From: Chitinophagaceae bacterium
Lineage (GTDB): Bacteria; Bacteroidota; Bacteroidia; Chitinophagales; Chitinophagaceae
Direction of reading: 5' to 3'
Length of the DNA stretch: 40,292 nt
Assembly: GCA_025359725.1 (NCBI GenBank)
Contig: JANYEX010000176.1
Location: 1-40,292 of the forward strand
A program made the position numbers and the translations under genes. The notes under the pieces are model-generated. The model saw nothing but the letters and a program-made list of their open reading frames with translations. It had not been told where the DNA came from and made no database searches. The first letter of the stretch is position 1. Every line of letters begins with the position of its first letter. This document shows, piece by piece, positions 15,950 to 25,839 of this stretch.

Positions 15950-17631
15950 TGAAACTAAAGGCTAAGTTAACATTAGGCATCGGCTTTCTCTTTTTGGTGA
16001 TATTGGTATTTGGAATATTAGGGATTGTCTCAATTAGCAGATTAAGCATAGACGCAGACAAGATTTTAAAGAATAACTATGAGACTTTGGTTTATGATAA
16101 CAATATGCTAAAGGCTTTGGATGAGTTGCCAGGAAACCAGAAAGCATTTAATTATTTTGAATCAAACCTAAAGAAACAAGAAAACAACATAACCGAATTT
16201 GGAGAGGGGGACGCAACCAGACTCTTAAGGACAAATTTTGAAGAGTTAAAGCGAAACCCTAACGATAGTAGCAACTACAGAGAAATTAGTCAGGCCATAC
16301 AGCTTATAAATACCATTAACCAGAATGCTATTTTACGCAAAAATGCTACTGCGCAACATACCGCCAACAGTGCAATTTTTTGGCTCACAATCATCTTTTC
16401 AATCCTAACTATTCTTTCTTTTACGCTTACGCTAAATTTTCCAGCTGTTATTTCTAAACCTGTAAAAGCATTAGCCGAGGGTATTAAAGAGATTGCCAAC
16501 AAGAATTACGGAAATAGGATTGTGTTGGAGCAAAATGATGAATTTAAGGAACTGGCAGATGCTATAAATACAATGGCTGGGAAGCTGGATGAATATGAGA
16601 ATAGTAATCTTGCTAAGATAAAATTTGAGAAAAGTAGAATTGAAACTATCATCAATCAAATGAAAGATGGCATTATAGGGATGGACGAAAACAACCATAT
16701 ACTGTTTTTAAATGCAGTTTCGGAAAAAATGTTGGGACTGAAAGAAAAAGAAATTATTGGTCAATATGCTCCAGATGTTGCTATCCAAAATGATTTGATG
16801 CGGAGGTTGTTACAAGACGAAAAGCAGAACGAACTAAAGATATTTGCGGATAAAAAGGAAAGTTATTTTAATAAGGAAGTAATAAGCGTGAGTAATGAAG
16901 ACCAACTGATAGGAAAAGTAATTGTTCTGAAAAATATTACGCCTTTCCACGAGTTAAATGAGGCAAAAACCAATTTCATAGCCACTGTTTCCCATGAACT
17001 AAAGACCCCAATATCATCTATAAAGATGAGTTTGAAATTGCTTGAAAATAAAATAACAGGCAATTTAAACGAAGATCAAGCCCAATTGGTAGATAGTATA
17101 AAGGACGATAGTAATAGGCTTTTGAAAATAACGGGAGAACTTTTGAACATGTCTCAAGTAGAAACAGGTAACATACAACTAAATATACAGCCTTGCCCCC
17201 CGTACGATATTTTACAGTACGCCATAGAAGCGGTAAGGGTTCAGGCAGACCAAAAGCACATTACTCTTACCGTAAATGCCGCTACCAACTTGCCAAAAGT
17301 GAAGGCGGATAAAGAAAAGACAGCATGGGTATTAATTAATTTCCTCACTAACGCCATTAGATATACCAACGAAATGGGGGAGGTAACAATAGATATCCAA
17401 AAGGAAAATGGAAAAGTTTGTTTTATGGTAATTGACTACGGAAAGGGCATTGAATCAAAATACATAAGTAAGATTTTTGATAGATATTTTCAAGTGCCTG
17501 GCACTATAAAAACGGGTACAGGTCTTGGTCTTGCCATCAGCAAAGAATTTGTAGAAGCCCAAGGCGGCAGCATACATGTGGATAGCGAATTTGGCGTTGG
17601 AAGCACCTTCTATTTCTATTTATTGAGCTAA
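15949..17631 (+). CDS. Membrane histidine kinase with HAMP and PAS domains
   Basis: This sensor kinase has 560 residues. Membrane helix 1 spans about residues 7-29, a periplasmic region 30-140, and helix 2 about 142-164. HAMP spans about 166-220 and PAS about 225-335. HisKA carries H349 in ATVSHELKTP, and the HATPase domain has the N box NFLTNAIRYT, the G1 box DYGKGIE and the G2 box GTGLGLAIS. It is translationally coupled to the short KdpD, and no response regulator follows. The likely partner is the sigma-54 regulator at 7489 (inference). The periplasmic region looks helical and gives no ligand clue. Confidence 0.9.
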   Translation: MKLKAKLTLGIGFLFLVILVFGILGIVSISRLSIDADKILKNNYETLVYDNNMLKALDELPGNQKAFNYFESNLKKQENNITEFGEGDATRLLRTNFEELKRNPNDSSNYREISQAIQLINTINQNAILRKNATAQHTANSAIFWLTIIFSILTILSFTLTLNFPAVISKPVKALAEGIKEIANKNYGNRIVLEQNDEFKELADAINTMAGKLDEYENSNLAKIKFEKSRIETIINQMKDGIIGMDENNHILFLNAVSEKMLGLKEKEIIGQYAPDVAIQNDLMRRLLQDEKQNELKIFADKKESYFNKEVISVSNEDQLIGKVIVLKNITPFHELNEAKTNFIATVSHELKTPISSIKMSLKLLENKITGNLNEDQAQLVDSIKDDSNRLLKITGELLNMSQVETGNIQLNIQPCPPYDILQYAIEAVRVQADQKHITLTVNAATNLPKVKADKEKTAWVLINFLTNAIRYTNEMGEVTIDIQKENGKVCFMVIDYGKGIESKYISKIFDRYFQVPGTIKTGTGLGLAISKEFVEAQGGSIHVDSEFGVGSTFYFYLLS

Positions 17632-18163
17632 AGAAGTAATTACAAAGCCTTATTTGTAAAATCCTAATAGCGCTTAACACAAATTGCTCCCTCACTTGTA
17701 TAGATCCCTTCTTTTTTACACAAACACATGCTTCTAATACAAAGGAACCTGCCTTTTTTGCCATATTAATTAATGATTACATTCTGAAATCATCTATACC
17801 TCCACTCAAGTATCAATTCTATTAAAAACTGTTACTATCCCTAAAAAGAAAGAATAACATTAAAGTCAGTCCAAAAGCATCATTCAATAAAACATATCTT
17901 TTTCTCTTTAAAATAATGGAAATTTTAAGCTTTTTTAAATGACACAGGTACTATTTCACCGTTTTGTTAGAAAACTATCAAAAAAATAAATTCAAAAAAT
18001 ATATATTTGTCTAAAATTGATTAGGAATTGAAAAAAAATATTGGAATTGCAACTTTTTCTTAACACATATTAATCAAACACATAAGTTTGCACTCCCGAT
18101 GCAGCTGTATGGATAAAAAGGTTTGTTTTTAAACGAGTTTTTTATTTTTAATTTTAAACATTT
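17632..18163 (+). promoter_or_regulatory. Intergenic region before kup
   Basis: I found no supported gene in this 532-bp AT-rich gap. A 7-bp hairpin TTACAAA/TTTGTAA (17640-17659) follows the kinase gene but has no T run. TAAGTTTG at 18083-18090 fits the Bacteroidota -7 element and is the best candidate for the kup promoter, with a leader of roughly 70 nt. No clear -33 element is seen. Confidence 0.4.
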
Positions 18164-20179
18164 ATGAACCCTAATTTAAAAAAAGTTACAGCTGCAGGTC
18201 TCTTAGTTACTATTGGTATTATTTTCGGCGATATTGGTACATCTCCCCTTTATGTATTTAGTGCAATTATTGGTTCAAATAAGATTGAACCTGCATTAGT
18301 TTATGGTGGGGTTTCTTGTGTTTTCTGGACGCTTACGCTGCAAACTACTTTTAAGTACATTTTATTAACGCTTCAAGCTGATAATAAAGGCGAGGGTGGT
18401 ATCTTTTCATTATACGCACTTGTATGGCGCTACCGTCATTGGCTTTATTTCCCTGCCATAGTTGGTGCGGGAACATTACTTGCTGATGGTATCATTACTC
18501 CGCCTATTTCTGTTGCCTCTGCCATTGAAGGTTTAAATGGCGTTCCCGGGTTAGAGTCAACAATAGTTCCTGGTAATTTCCTCACTATCAGTATCGTAAT
18601 CGCAATTATTTCCTTGTTATTCTTCTTCCAACAGTTTGGAACCAAGGTAGTAGGTAGTTCTTTTGGACCTATAATGTTTATTTGGTTTGCTATGATTATG
18701 TTTTTGGGTGGTATTAACATTGCCCATTATCCTCAAATTTTAGCGGCAATTAATCCTTATTATGCAATCGAATTGTTATCCGACCATAAAGTTGGTGGCT
18801 TTTTAATACTAGGTTCTGTTTTCTTATGTACTACTGGGGCGGAAGCATTGTATTCTGATTTGGGGCATTGCGGAAAAAAGAACATTCAGGTAAGTTGGAT
18901 ATTTGTGAAGCTATCATTGCTTGCCAACTACTTTGGACAGGGTGCTTGGATGTTACGTAGCGACAACCGCGACTTGTTTGTGGATGCACAACATGGTAAG
19001 TTTTTGGTTATGAAAGGTGTAACTGCATTAAATCCTTTCTTCGAGATGATGCCACATTGGTTTTTACTATCCGGTATTATTATATCAACCTTGGCAACCA
19101 TTATTGCTAGCCAAGCTTTAATAAGTGGTTCGTTTACTTTAATAAGTGAGGCTGTTAGTATGGGTTTTTGGCCTAAGATTACCATTAAATTTCCTACAAA
19201 CATCCGGGGACAAATCTATATTCCGAGTATCAACTGGTTGCTTTGGGCTGGTTGTGTGGGCATGATGCTCTACTTCCAAGATTCTGAAAAGATGCAAGCT
19301 GCTTATGGGTTCTCTATTACTGTGGCAATGTTAATGACCACTTTACTGATGTTCTATTACATGAAGTTTGTGAAGAAGTGGGCTCAGGTGCTTATTTTCA
19401 TCATCTTAATGGTGTTCTTAACCGTAGAATTCTCATTCTTCCTTGCCAACGTTTCTAAAATTAAGAACAGGTGGCCGTTCCTTGTTTTCGAGTTTACTTT
19501 AATATTTGTAATGTATATCTGGTTTAAGGCTAAGAAGATTACAAATAGGTTCTTGATGTTCGAGAATCTTTCAAACTTTATTCCTGCTTTGAAAACCCTA
19601 AGTGATAATCATGATGAGGCAAAATATGCAACGCACTTGGTTTACCTTACCAAGTCTAACAACAAAAGGGCTATTGAAAAGAGGGTGTTAGAGTCCATAT
19701 TAACCAAGAGACCTAAGCGAGCCGATGTGTATTGGTTTGTTCATATTGATAGAACCGATGAACCATATACGATGGAATATCAAGTAGAAGAAATAGAGCA
19801 TGATAAGATAATAAGAATAGAATTTAGACTTGGTTTCCGTATTCAACCGCGTATCCATTTGTTATTTAAGAAAGTGATGGAGGACATGGTAGAACATCAC
19901 GAATTGAATGTAGCTGCTAATGAGAATGAAAAGGCATTGAACAAACTTAACATCTCTGGTGATATTCGCTATGTAATTATACAACGCTTCTTATCCGTAG
20001 AAAATGAGTTCTCATTGAAAGAAGGGTTTATTCTTAATTCCTATTTTGCCATCGGCAAGATTGCCCAATCTGATAAGAAAGCATTTGGACTAGACTGGAG
20101 TGATACCGATATAGAGAAAATACCGTTGGTATTGGCTCCAGCTCAGAATATTCCATTAAAGAGAATAGGGGCTCACTAG
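18164..20179 (+). CDS. kup: KUP family low-affinity potassium transporter
   Basis: This proton-coupled potassium uptake protein lies in the inner membrane and has 671 residues, within the family range. The N-terminal signature GDIGTSPLYVFSAI lies near residues 22-35. GEGGIFSLYALV and the TTGAEALYSDLGHCG segment are diagnostic. About twelve hydrophobic helices fill residues 10-455, and a cytosolic C-terminal domain of about 200 residues follows. It lies downstream of the complete kdp set, giving a constitutive-type transporter beside an inducible one. Confidence 0.96.
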   Translation: MNPNLKKVTAAGLLVTIGIIFGDIGTSPLYVFSAIIGSNKIEPALVYGGVSCVFWTLTLQTTFKYILLTLQADNKGEGGIFSLYALVWRYRHWLYFPAIVGAGTLLADGIITPPISVASAIEGLNGVPGLESTIVPGNFLTISIVIAIISLLFFFQQFGTKVVGSSFGPIMFIWFAMIMFLGGINIAHYPQILAAINPYYAIELLSDHKVGGFLILGSVFLCTTGAEALYSDLGHCGKKNIQVSWIFVKLSLLANYFGQGAWMLRSDNRDLFVDAQHGKFLVMKGVTALNPFFEMMPHWFLLSGIIISTLATIIASQALISGSFTLISEAVSMGFWPKITIKFPTNIRGQIYIPSINWLLWAGCVGMMLYFQDSEKMQAAYGFSITVAMLMTTLLMFYYMKFVKKWAQVLIFIILMVFLTVEFSFFLANVSKIKNRWPFLVFEFTLIFVMYIWFKAKKITNRFLMFENLSNFIPALKTLSDNHDEAKYATHLVYLTKSNNKRAIEKRVLESILTKRPKRADVYWFVHIDRTDEPYTMEYQVEEIEHDKIIRIEFRLGFRIQPRIHLLFKKVMEDMVEHHELNVAANENEKALNKLNISGDIRYVIIQRFLSVENEFSLKEGFILNSYFAIGKIAQSDKKAFGLDWSDTDIEKIPLVLAPAQNIPLKRIGAH

Positions 20180-20190
20180 GTTAGGTAGCT

Positions 20191-20257
20191 AAGGTTGACA
20201 TTTTAATTATTTTCAGTATTTGGTTACTATCATTAGCTGAAATTGTCAACCTTTTTT
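20191..20257 (+). terminator. Terminator after kup
   Basis: AAGGTTGACA (20191-20200) pairs perfectly with TGTCAACCTT (20244-20253), and TTTT follows. The loop contains a further TTTCAG/CTGAAA pairing. Confidence 0.75.
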
Positions 20258-20295
20258 AATGCAATACATCTCCTATGTAGTCACTTGTCTGAAAA

Positions 20296-20547
20296 TTATT
20301 TTTCCCATAGGGTAGGCTCAGTGTTGCCTAACCTTTGAGTCTGTTTATCTTTAGCAACTACACTAGCTATGAGTACTGCTGCCAATATGAAAGATAGAAC
20401 ATTGATTGGGCGAGGTACTGTGAAGACGATACTGCTATTAGTTTTGGCGATATTTTGAATAGTATTCAAGTATCTACTGATAGACTCAAGTTGATGATTC
20501 CTTATTGGTAAAACACATAACAACGACGATAAAATCCATCCCCACAT
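20296..20547 (-). CDS. Possible small membrane protein
   Basis: This is an open frame of 83 residues on the minus strand in the gap between kup and the frameshifted gene. It shows one convincing hydrophobic segment (NVLSFILAAVLIASVVA) followed by a charged tail. I recognise no family, see no ribosome binding site, and cannot exclude a chance frame. It fills a gap otherwise without genes, which is the main reason to list it. Confidence 0.22.
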   Translation of the reverse strand: MWGWILSSLLCVLPIRNHQLESISRYLNTIQNIAKTNSSIVFTVPRPINVLSFILAAVLIASVVAKDKQTQRLGNTEPTLWEK

Positions 20548-20640
20548 GCAGCATTTAAGGTGTTTTGAACCCTAAAAAGGCTATTTATCACCAAATCTTG
20601 GTCTAATTCTGCCAATTTATACCTTTTTATTAAATCTAAT

Positions 20641-21340
20641 TTGTTTAAAAGCTTCCAAAAGCACGTTTCTCTAGGATTTATCTTGCGTGTTACGTCGTTT
20701 GTTGCTAACAATAAGAAGCTTGTTGCAAGTGTTTGTAATTTAATTGATGATAAGGGTGAATCGGATTGGGGAATGACCTCTTTGGAGGTGGATAACATAC
20801 TAGCACGAAGAACTACTTGGTCGCCTCTGTGGACGGCTCCCACGGAAAAGATGACGAAGAACAAAACGACTACGGCTATTAGAAACGAGAATCAATTGCT
20901 TTACCAACCAGCACTTGTGGTGGTATTTGATAGCTTTTTATTGAATAATGATGGCATTTCGACGGCGCATAAGGAAGCAATGGGCATTCACCAAAGGGTT
21001 AAGACCACCACGCCCGTGCCAGACCCTACCCAAGCGCCAAGGATAACTATTACTTACTGCGAGGCACTTGCAACATATTGTGAATATGCGCAATGCCGCA
21101 AATGGCAGAAAAGGGAAACCCAAAGGCGTTGGTTTTATGGAAATGTGGTATAAGATAGGCGACCCCGCACCAATGGGTTTGGGAGATGCTAACCTGAAAA
21201 TTAACATCCACAATTCTGGAGAGACAATCACATATTTGCTATCGCAAAAAGGGTTGACAGTTTATTTCTTTGCCCATTGGGTAACTAAAAAAGGTAGCTA
21301 TGGTCCTTGGTGGGCGTTCTTTAGCACAGTGATAGCGTAA
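20641..21340 (+). pseudogene. Frameshifted Bacteroidota hypothetical gene
   Basis: Two overlapping plus-strand frames together make one protein. The first runs to 21153 and contains ARRTTWSPLW, a middle segment ending AMGIHQRVKTTTPVPDPTQ, and APRITITYCEAL. The second, entered near 21065-21085, continues MRNAANGRKGKPKGVGFMEM, then IGDPAPMG, KGLTVYFFAHW and KGSYGPWWAFFSTVIA. The architecture is that of a Bacteroidota hypothetical family of about 200 residues that I recognise: a helical N-terminal part with a 'W-x-x-L', a Pro/Thr linker, then an Ig/FN3-like domain with 'KP-x-GV' and 'GPW'. No function is known. The true N-terminus is unclear. A single indel would explain the break, so a sequencing error is possible. 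Confidence 0.5.
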
Positions 21341-21457
21341 GTATGTAGTTATGAGTTATGAGTGAGGGGCTGTTTGGAAGATGAGACTTCGGAATAACCT
21401 CTTTTCTTTTTGCCTTATTTTCTATATCGAATATTTATATTTCATATTTCAAACAAG

Positions 21458-21491
21458 AAGCCCTTGAAGTAAATTCTCCAAGGGCTTTTTT
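21458..21491. terminator. Bidirectional terminator downstream of the GH16 gene
   Basis: AAGCCCTTG (21458-21466) and CAAGGGCTT (21479-21487) form a 9-bp stem. The plus side is followed by TTTT. On the minus strand it lies about 20 nt after the GH16 stop, so it can end transcription from both sides. Confidence 0.75.
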
Positions 21492-21513
21492 AATGCTCAA
21501 CATAATCCTACAT

Positions 21514-24500
21514 CTAGTTTACAACAAGCTTAATAGGACTGTATCCTTTTATCTTCAATAAATAAACTCCTGTAGCTGGCTTAGCAGGAAGGTTTAGAGA
21601 AAGCAGATTGCCTTGCAATAAATAACTTCCGGTAAACAATACATTACCCGTAACAGTTACTAGCTGAACATCGCTTTGTCCTGATACTGACTTGCCAAAA
21701 TTAATAACGAACTTAGAGCCATTCAATGGGTTTGGATAAACAGATATGCCTGCATTTCTTGGTGCAATAGTTACTGTTTTGACTGCAAAAAATTGTTTCT
21801 TTCCGTCATTATCAACCTGCACCAAACGATAATAGTTTACACCTTCTGCAACGTGTGTAGCTGTTACCTTATAATGATGACCGTTTGGAAGGTTAGAAGC
21901 TTTTACAGTGGCAATAGTATTAAATGTACTGCCATCTGTACTCTTTTCAACGATGAAATGGCTGTTGTTAAGTTCGGTAGCAGTTGTCCAATCAATTGAA
22001 ACATTACCGTCTGACAAAAGGCTTGCATTATAAGCAAAGAGGGTAACTGGCAATGCACTACAAACCAAACCAGCGGTATAGCTAACCGGATTGGCACTTG
22101 TGTTGTTCTCGCCACCAGCAGGAACCTGATAGGTAAAATAAATGCTAACAGGGGTGCTGTCTGCAATAGCTTGCGTGAAGGTAAAATCTTGTCCAACAGA
22201 AGTCATAGCATAACCAGGATAACCACCAGAAAGACCTTGCCGAACATAAATAAACACGTAAGAACAACCCGAAATAGGAGCTAAAGGATGGAAGATGAAA
22301 GTAAGTTTTCCATTACTTGCTTGTACCCTATAGCTGAAATCTCCATTGTTTAGCGTGCCACAGAAACCAGCACTATTGTCAATATCAACAACAACCTTTA
22401 TGATGGAAGAAATAGAAGAAAGACCGCTATTGTCAACCGCTTTTGCGGAAAGAGTATAGTTGCCAGCAGGAACGTTTGACCAATTGTAAACGAAAGGACT
22501 ATCTGTTAATGTACCCAATAATAAAGCACCATTATAAATGTCAACTTCAGTAATCTTACCTGTTACGTTAGTATCAACAGCACTTACATTGATAAAGATG
22601 TTGGCGGGTTCTACAAAACTTGCTTTATTAGCTGGAGAAACAATACTTATTACTGGGGGTGCGGTAGTAATACCTGTACAATTAGTACCTACTACATAAC
22701 TATGCGGGCTAGCACTAGAGTTACGCTCTCCACCAGCAGGCACTTGATAAGTAAAATAGAAACTGATAGGTGTGCCATTGGTAATAGGCAGTGTGTAAAT
22801 AAAATCAGAACCAACAGCCGTCATCGAAGTGCCAGGATAACCACCAGAAAGACCTTGTCTTAAATAAATAAGCGCATATTGAGAACCAGCAATAGGTTTT
22901 AGTGGATGCATAGTGATAGTAACAACACCATTATTAGTCTCAGCTTTATACTCATAATCTTTGCTCAAAGCTGTTCCACAATAGCCATCTATATTCGGTG
23001 CATTAACTGTAACATTTACTGGAATTGAAGTCGCAGATACTCCACTGCCATTAGTCGCTTTAGCAGTGATGGAATAATTACCAGCAGCTACACCAGACCA
23101 AGTAAAATTGTATGGACTAACAGTATCCGTACCAATTAAAGTCGTGTTATTATAAAATTCAACTTTAATAATGGTATCATTTACACTAGAAGCAGTTGCA
23201 CTAATGACTATACTTGCAGGTGCTGTGAATATAGCAGCATCTAATGGTGCAGTAACAGTAACGGCAGGTGCACCAGCCACACAAGAAGAACCTGTTAGGT
23301 AAGAATGTGGACTAGCACTAGAATTTCTTTCCCCACCAGATGGAACATTATAGGTAAAGTAGAAGCTAGTAATTGTTCCGTCAGAAATAAGTGCATTGTA
23401 TATAAAATCAGATCCAGAAGCTGTCATTGTATATCCAGGATAAGAGCCAGAACCAGTGCCAGTTCTTAGATACATGATAGCCGAAGAGCAACCTGCAATA
23501 GGTGCCAAAGGATGGAACTTATAATAAACTGTACCTGCATAAGTAAATACTTCGTAACTGTAGTCGCCACTTGTGGCAACACCTTTACAAGGAACAGGAG
23601 ACACATTTACTAATACTGGAATTGAAACAGTCGTATAACCATCGGTAGCTGTTGCCATTGCAGTTAAAGAATACTTCCCAAAAGCTACATTGTTCCAAGT
23701 AAAACTATAAGGAGAACTAGTGCTTGTGCCCAATAAAGTTGTATCACTATAGAAATCTACTTTAGCAATAGTACTGTTAGAATCAGCTGCATTTGCATTG
23801 ATTGTAATAGTACTTAATGGATTGAAAGTACTATTACTAATTGGAGAAATAATATTTATTGTTGGAAGAATAGGATTCTTTACAGTAATGCTAACAGGAA
23901 CCGAAGTTGTTACTAGCCCGCCATTATCTGTTGCCTTTACTGTAATGGTATAGTTACCCGGTGCAACACTGGTCCAAGTGTAAGCGTAAGGGCTGTTGGT
24001 AGAAGAACCCAATAGTAGGTCGTTTGCATAAAAATCTACTTTGTAAATAGAGCCATCACTATCGTTTGCGTTTGCCTTAATGACAATAGAAGCAGGAGTA
24101 ATAAATGTGGAATTATTTACTGGTGAAGTAATAGAATCCGTTGGTGCTTTATTCCCAGATGCAGTAATAAATATAATAACAGGGGCAGAAGTTAGTGTAT
24201 TACCCAGGCTATCTTTAGCAATAGCTGTAAGTGTATCTGCACCAATCATCGGACTATTCCAAACATAATTAAAAGGTGCTACTGTGGTAGAATCTAACAA
24301 AGTACTACCGTTGTAAAAAGCAACACTCTTTACATTAGGGCTAGTTGTAGTGTTTATTGTAACCGACGATGTAGAAGCAAGTATTGAATCATTTGTGGGT
24401 GAAGTTATTGCCACACTCATTAATGGAATAGGCGTTTTACCACCAGCAAAATAGATATTATCTATATAGAAATCAGCAACACTTGTAGTTGGATCTCCCG

Positions 24501-25839
24501 CAAACATAAACGCATCGTGCACAGACATAAAATCAAAGTTTCTACCTGAATCTGGATTGTTAAATGCAGATAAAGGTATAGATACCTGATGCCAGTTGCC
24601 ATCTCTGATCAATCCATATTGCTCAACACCTGCCGCAAAGTTTACCCAACTCTGCCAGAAAGCAGTAGTGATGCCAAACTTAAATTGACCTTTATAACTA
24701 CTTCTAAACTGAAACTTTAAAGAACCCGTATCGAAATTACTAAGGTTAACGTATCTATTAGTAACACCCATGCCAAACCAATCATTAGCTTTAGCTTCTA
24801 CCGCTAGTACATTTTTACCTTCGTAAGGAACGGGGTTTGCAATATTTGTAAGGTTATTCCAATAGTTTAAATTGGCATCATTACCTATGGTGATTGAATC
24901 TGTACAAGGAGTTGTTTCTGTATATACTCCAAAGTTTCCTGTGCTAGCATGTTGCGTTCCTACATACAATGAATCACCAGGGTTCTGATATAGTTTAACA
25001 TAATCAACCAACATGTCAGCAGGCATAGGAGCAGTAATTCCACTTTGAGCAAAAATGGAAGGATAATTACCACCAACTGCTAGGTTTAATAATAAGTAGT
25101 GTGGGGTATGAAAAGCAGTCCTGTTATCAGCAGTAGGATTACTGATATCAAATGAAAAATACAGTGCACTATCTATATACATGGATATATTAGTATTAGT
25201 CCACACCATTTTATAGACATGATAATCAGCAGATAAGTCATTCGGACTATCATAGCTAGAAACTGTATCACCTTGCGGACCACCATTATTCCAGTGCATT
25301 GCACCTGTAATATGTTTATTTCCCTTATTAACAGCCAACGCAGCTGCTGCACCCATTTCTAATATGTCTATTTCACCAACTTGTGGCCAGACCTCTCCAA
25401 CGGTACCTAGTGTCCAGAGGGCAGGCCATAAACCATTAGCCACATTGGGCATCTTTATCCTAGCCTCTACCGTTCCATACATAAAGTGAATACGCCCTTC
25501 TGTTTTTATTCTTCCAGAAGTGTATGAGTTTCCACCAAAACTTTCTTGGCGTGCTTCAATAACTAGGTTGCCATTCTCAATCCTCACATTTTGAGGTCGG
25601 CTTGTATAGTATTCTAATTCTGAGTTACCCCAACCCCAACCAGCAGACCTGTCCGATCCATTACCAAAGTCATAAGTCCAGTTGTTGTTGTTTAGTGTTG
25701 CGGAATCAAAATTATCTTGCCAAACGAGCGTCTGTGCATCTAGGGTAGCAATACATCCCGAGAGAAGTAAGGAAACTACTAAGAAAGTCAGTTTCAATTT
25801 TCCGTTTAGAAGATTGAGTACAAAAGGAAACTTTTTCAT
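21514..25839 (-). CDS. Multimodular GH16 beta-glucanase with Ig-like, CBM56-like and T9SS sorting domains
   Basis: This secreted glycoside hydrolase has 1441 residues. A GH16 catalytic domain (about 38-290) carries GEIDILEM, with nucleophile E156 and acid/base E161. A galactose-binding-like beta-sandwich follows (about 295-470). Then come five Ig-like modules of the Big_7 type (starts such as ITSPVNNSTF and APLDAAIF). Interleaved with the last of these are three repeats of about 100 residues (about 750-854, 954-1052, 1158-1257) with HPLAPIAG, GYPGxxM and FYFTYQVPAGGERN, which resemble CBM56 beta-1,3-glucan binding modules. The end (ISVYPNPLNGSKFVINFG to VYLLKIKG) is a type A T9SS sorting domain. 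Laminarin-like beta-1,3-glucan is the likely substrate (inference). The signal sequence contains a lipobox-like LLSGC at residues 26-29, odd for a T9SS cargo; cleavage after LDAQ is the alternative. A propeller-type regulator lies divergently upstream. Confidence 0.9.
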   Translation of the reverse strand: MKKFPFVLNLLNGKLKLTFLVVSLLLSGCIATLDAQTLVWQDNFDSATLNNNNWTYDFGNGSDRSAGWGWGNSELEYYTSRPQNVRIENGNLVIEARQESFGGNSYTSGRIKTEGRIHFMYGTVEARIKMPNVANGLWPALWTLGTVGEVWPQVGEIDILEMGAAAALAVNKGNKHITGAMHWNNGGPQGDTVSSYDSPNDLSADYHVYKMVWTNTNISMYIDSALYFSFDISNPTADNRTAFHTPHYLLLNLAVGGNYPSIFAQSGITAPMPADMLVDYVKLYQNPGDSLYVGTQHASTGNFGVYTETTPCTDSITIGNDANLNYWNNLTNIANPVPYEGKNVLAVEAKANDWFGMGVTNRYVNLSNFDTGSLKFQFRSSYKGQFKFGITTAFWQSWVNFAAGVEQYGLIRDGNWHQVSIPLSAFNNPDSGRNFDFMSVHDAFMFAGDPTTSVADFYIDNIYFAGGKTPIPLMSVAITSPTNDSILASTSSVTINTTTSPNVKSVAFYNGSTLLDSTTVAPFNYVWNSPMIGADTLTAIAKDSLGNTLTSAPVIIFITASGNKAPTDSITSPVNNSTFITPASIVIKANANDSDGSIYKVDFYANDLLLGSSTNSPYAYTWTSVAPGNYTITVKATDNGGLVTTSVPVSITVKNPILPTINIISPISNSTFNPLSTITINANAADSNSTIAKVDFYSDTTLLGTSTSSPYSFTWNNVAFGKYSLTAMATATDGYTTVSIPVLVNVSPVPCKGVATSGDYSYEVFTYAGTVYYKFHPLAPIAGCSSAIMYLRTGTGSGSYPGYTMTASGSDFIYNALISDGTITSFYFTYNVPSGGERNSSASPHSYLTGSSCVAGAPAVTVTAPLDAAIFTAPASIVISATASSVNDTIIKVEFYNNTTLIGTDTVSPYNFTWSGVAAGNYSITAKATNGSGVSATSIPVNVTVNAPNIDGYCGTALSKDYEYKAETNNGVVTITMHPLKPIAGSQYALIYLRQGLSGGYPGTSMTAVGSDFIYTLPITNGTPISFYFTYQVPAGGERNSSASPHSYVVGTNCTGITTAPPVISIVSPANKASFVEPANIFINVSAVDTNVTGKITEVDIYNGALLLGTLTDSPFVYNWSNVPAGNYTLSAKAVDNSGLSSISSIIKVVVDIDNSAGFCGTLNNGDFSYRVQASNGKLTFIFHPLAPISGCSYVFIYVRQGLSGGYPGYAMTSVGQDFTFTQAIADSTPVSIYFTYQVPAGGENNTSANPVSYTAGLVCSALPVTLFAYNASLLSDGNVSIDWTTATELNNSHFIVEKSTDGSTFNTIATVKASNLPNGHHYKVTATHVAEGVNYYRLVQVDNDGKKQFFAVKTVTIAPRNAGISVYPNPLNGSKFVINFGKSVSGQSDVQLVTVTGNVLFTGSYLLQGNLLSLNLPAKPATGVYLLKIKGYSPIKLVVN

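Noticed and set aside
17537-17764. Minus-strand open frame of 75 residues overlapping the 3' end of the kinase gene
   Set aside because: Half of it is antisense to a well-supported kinase domain, the rest has no family features, and the composition (many Cys, Arg) is unlike neighbouring proteins.
20502-20864. Minus-strand frame of 120 residues near 20.7 kb
   Set aside because: It overlaps the plus-strand hypothetical whose two frames join into a recognisable protein, and it shows no domain of its own.
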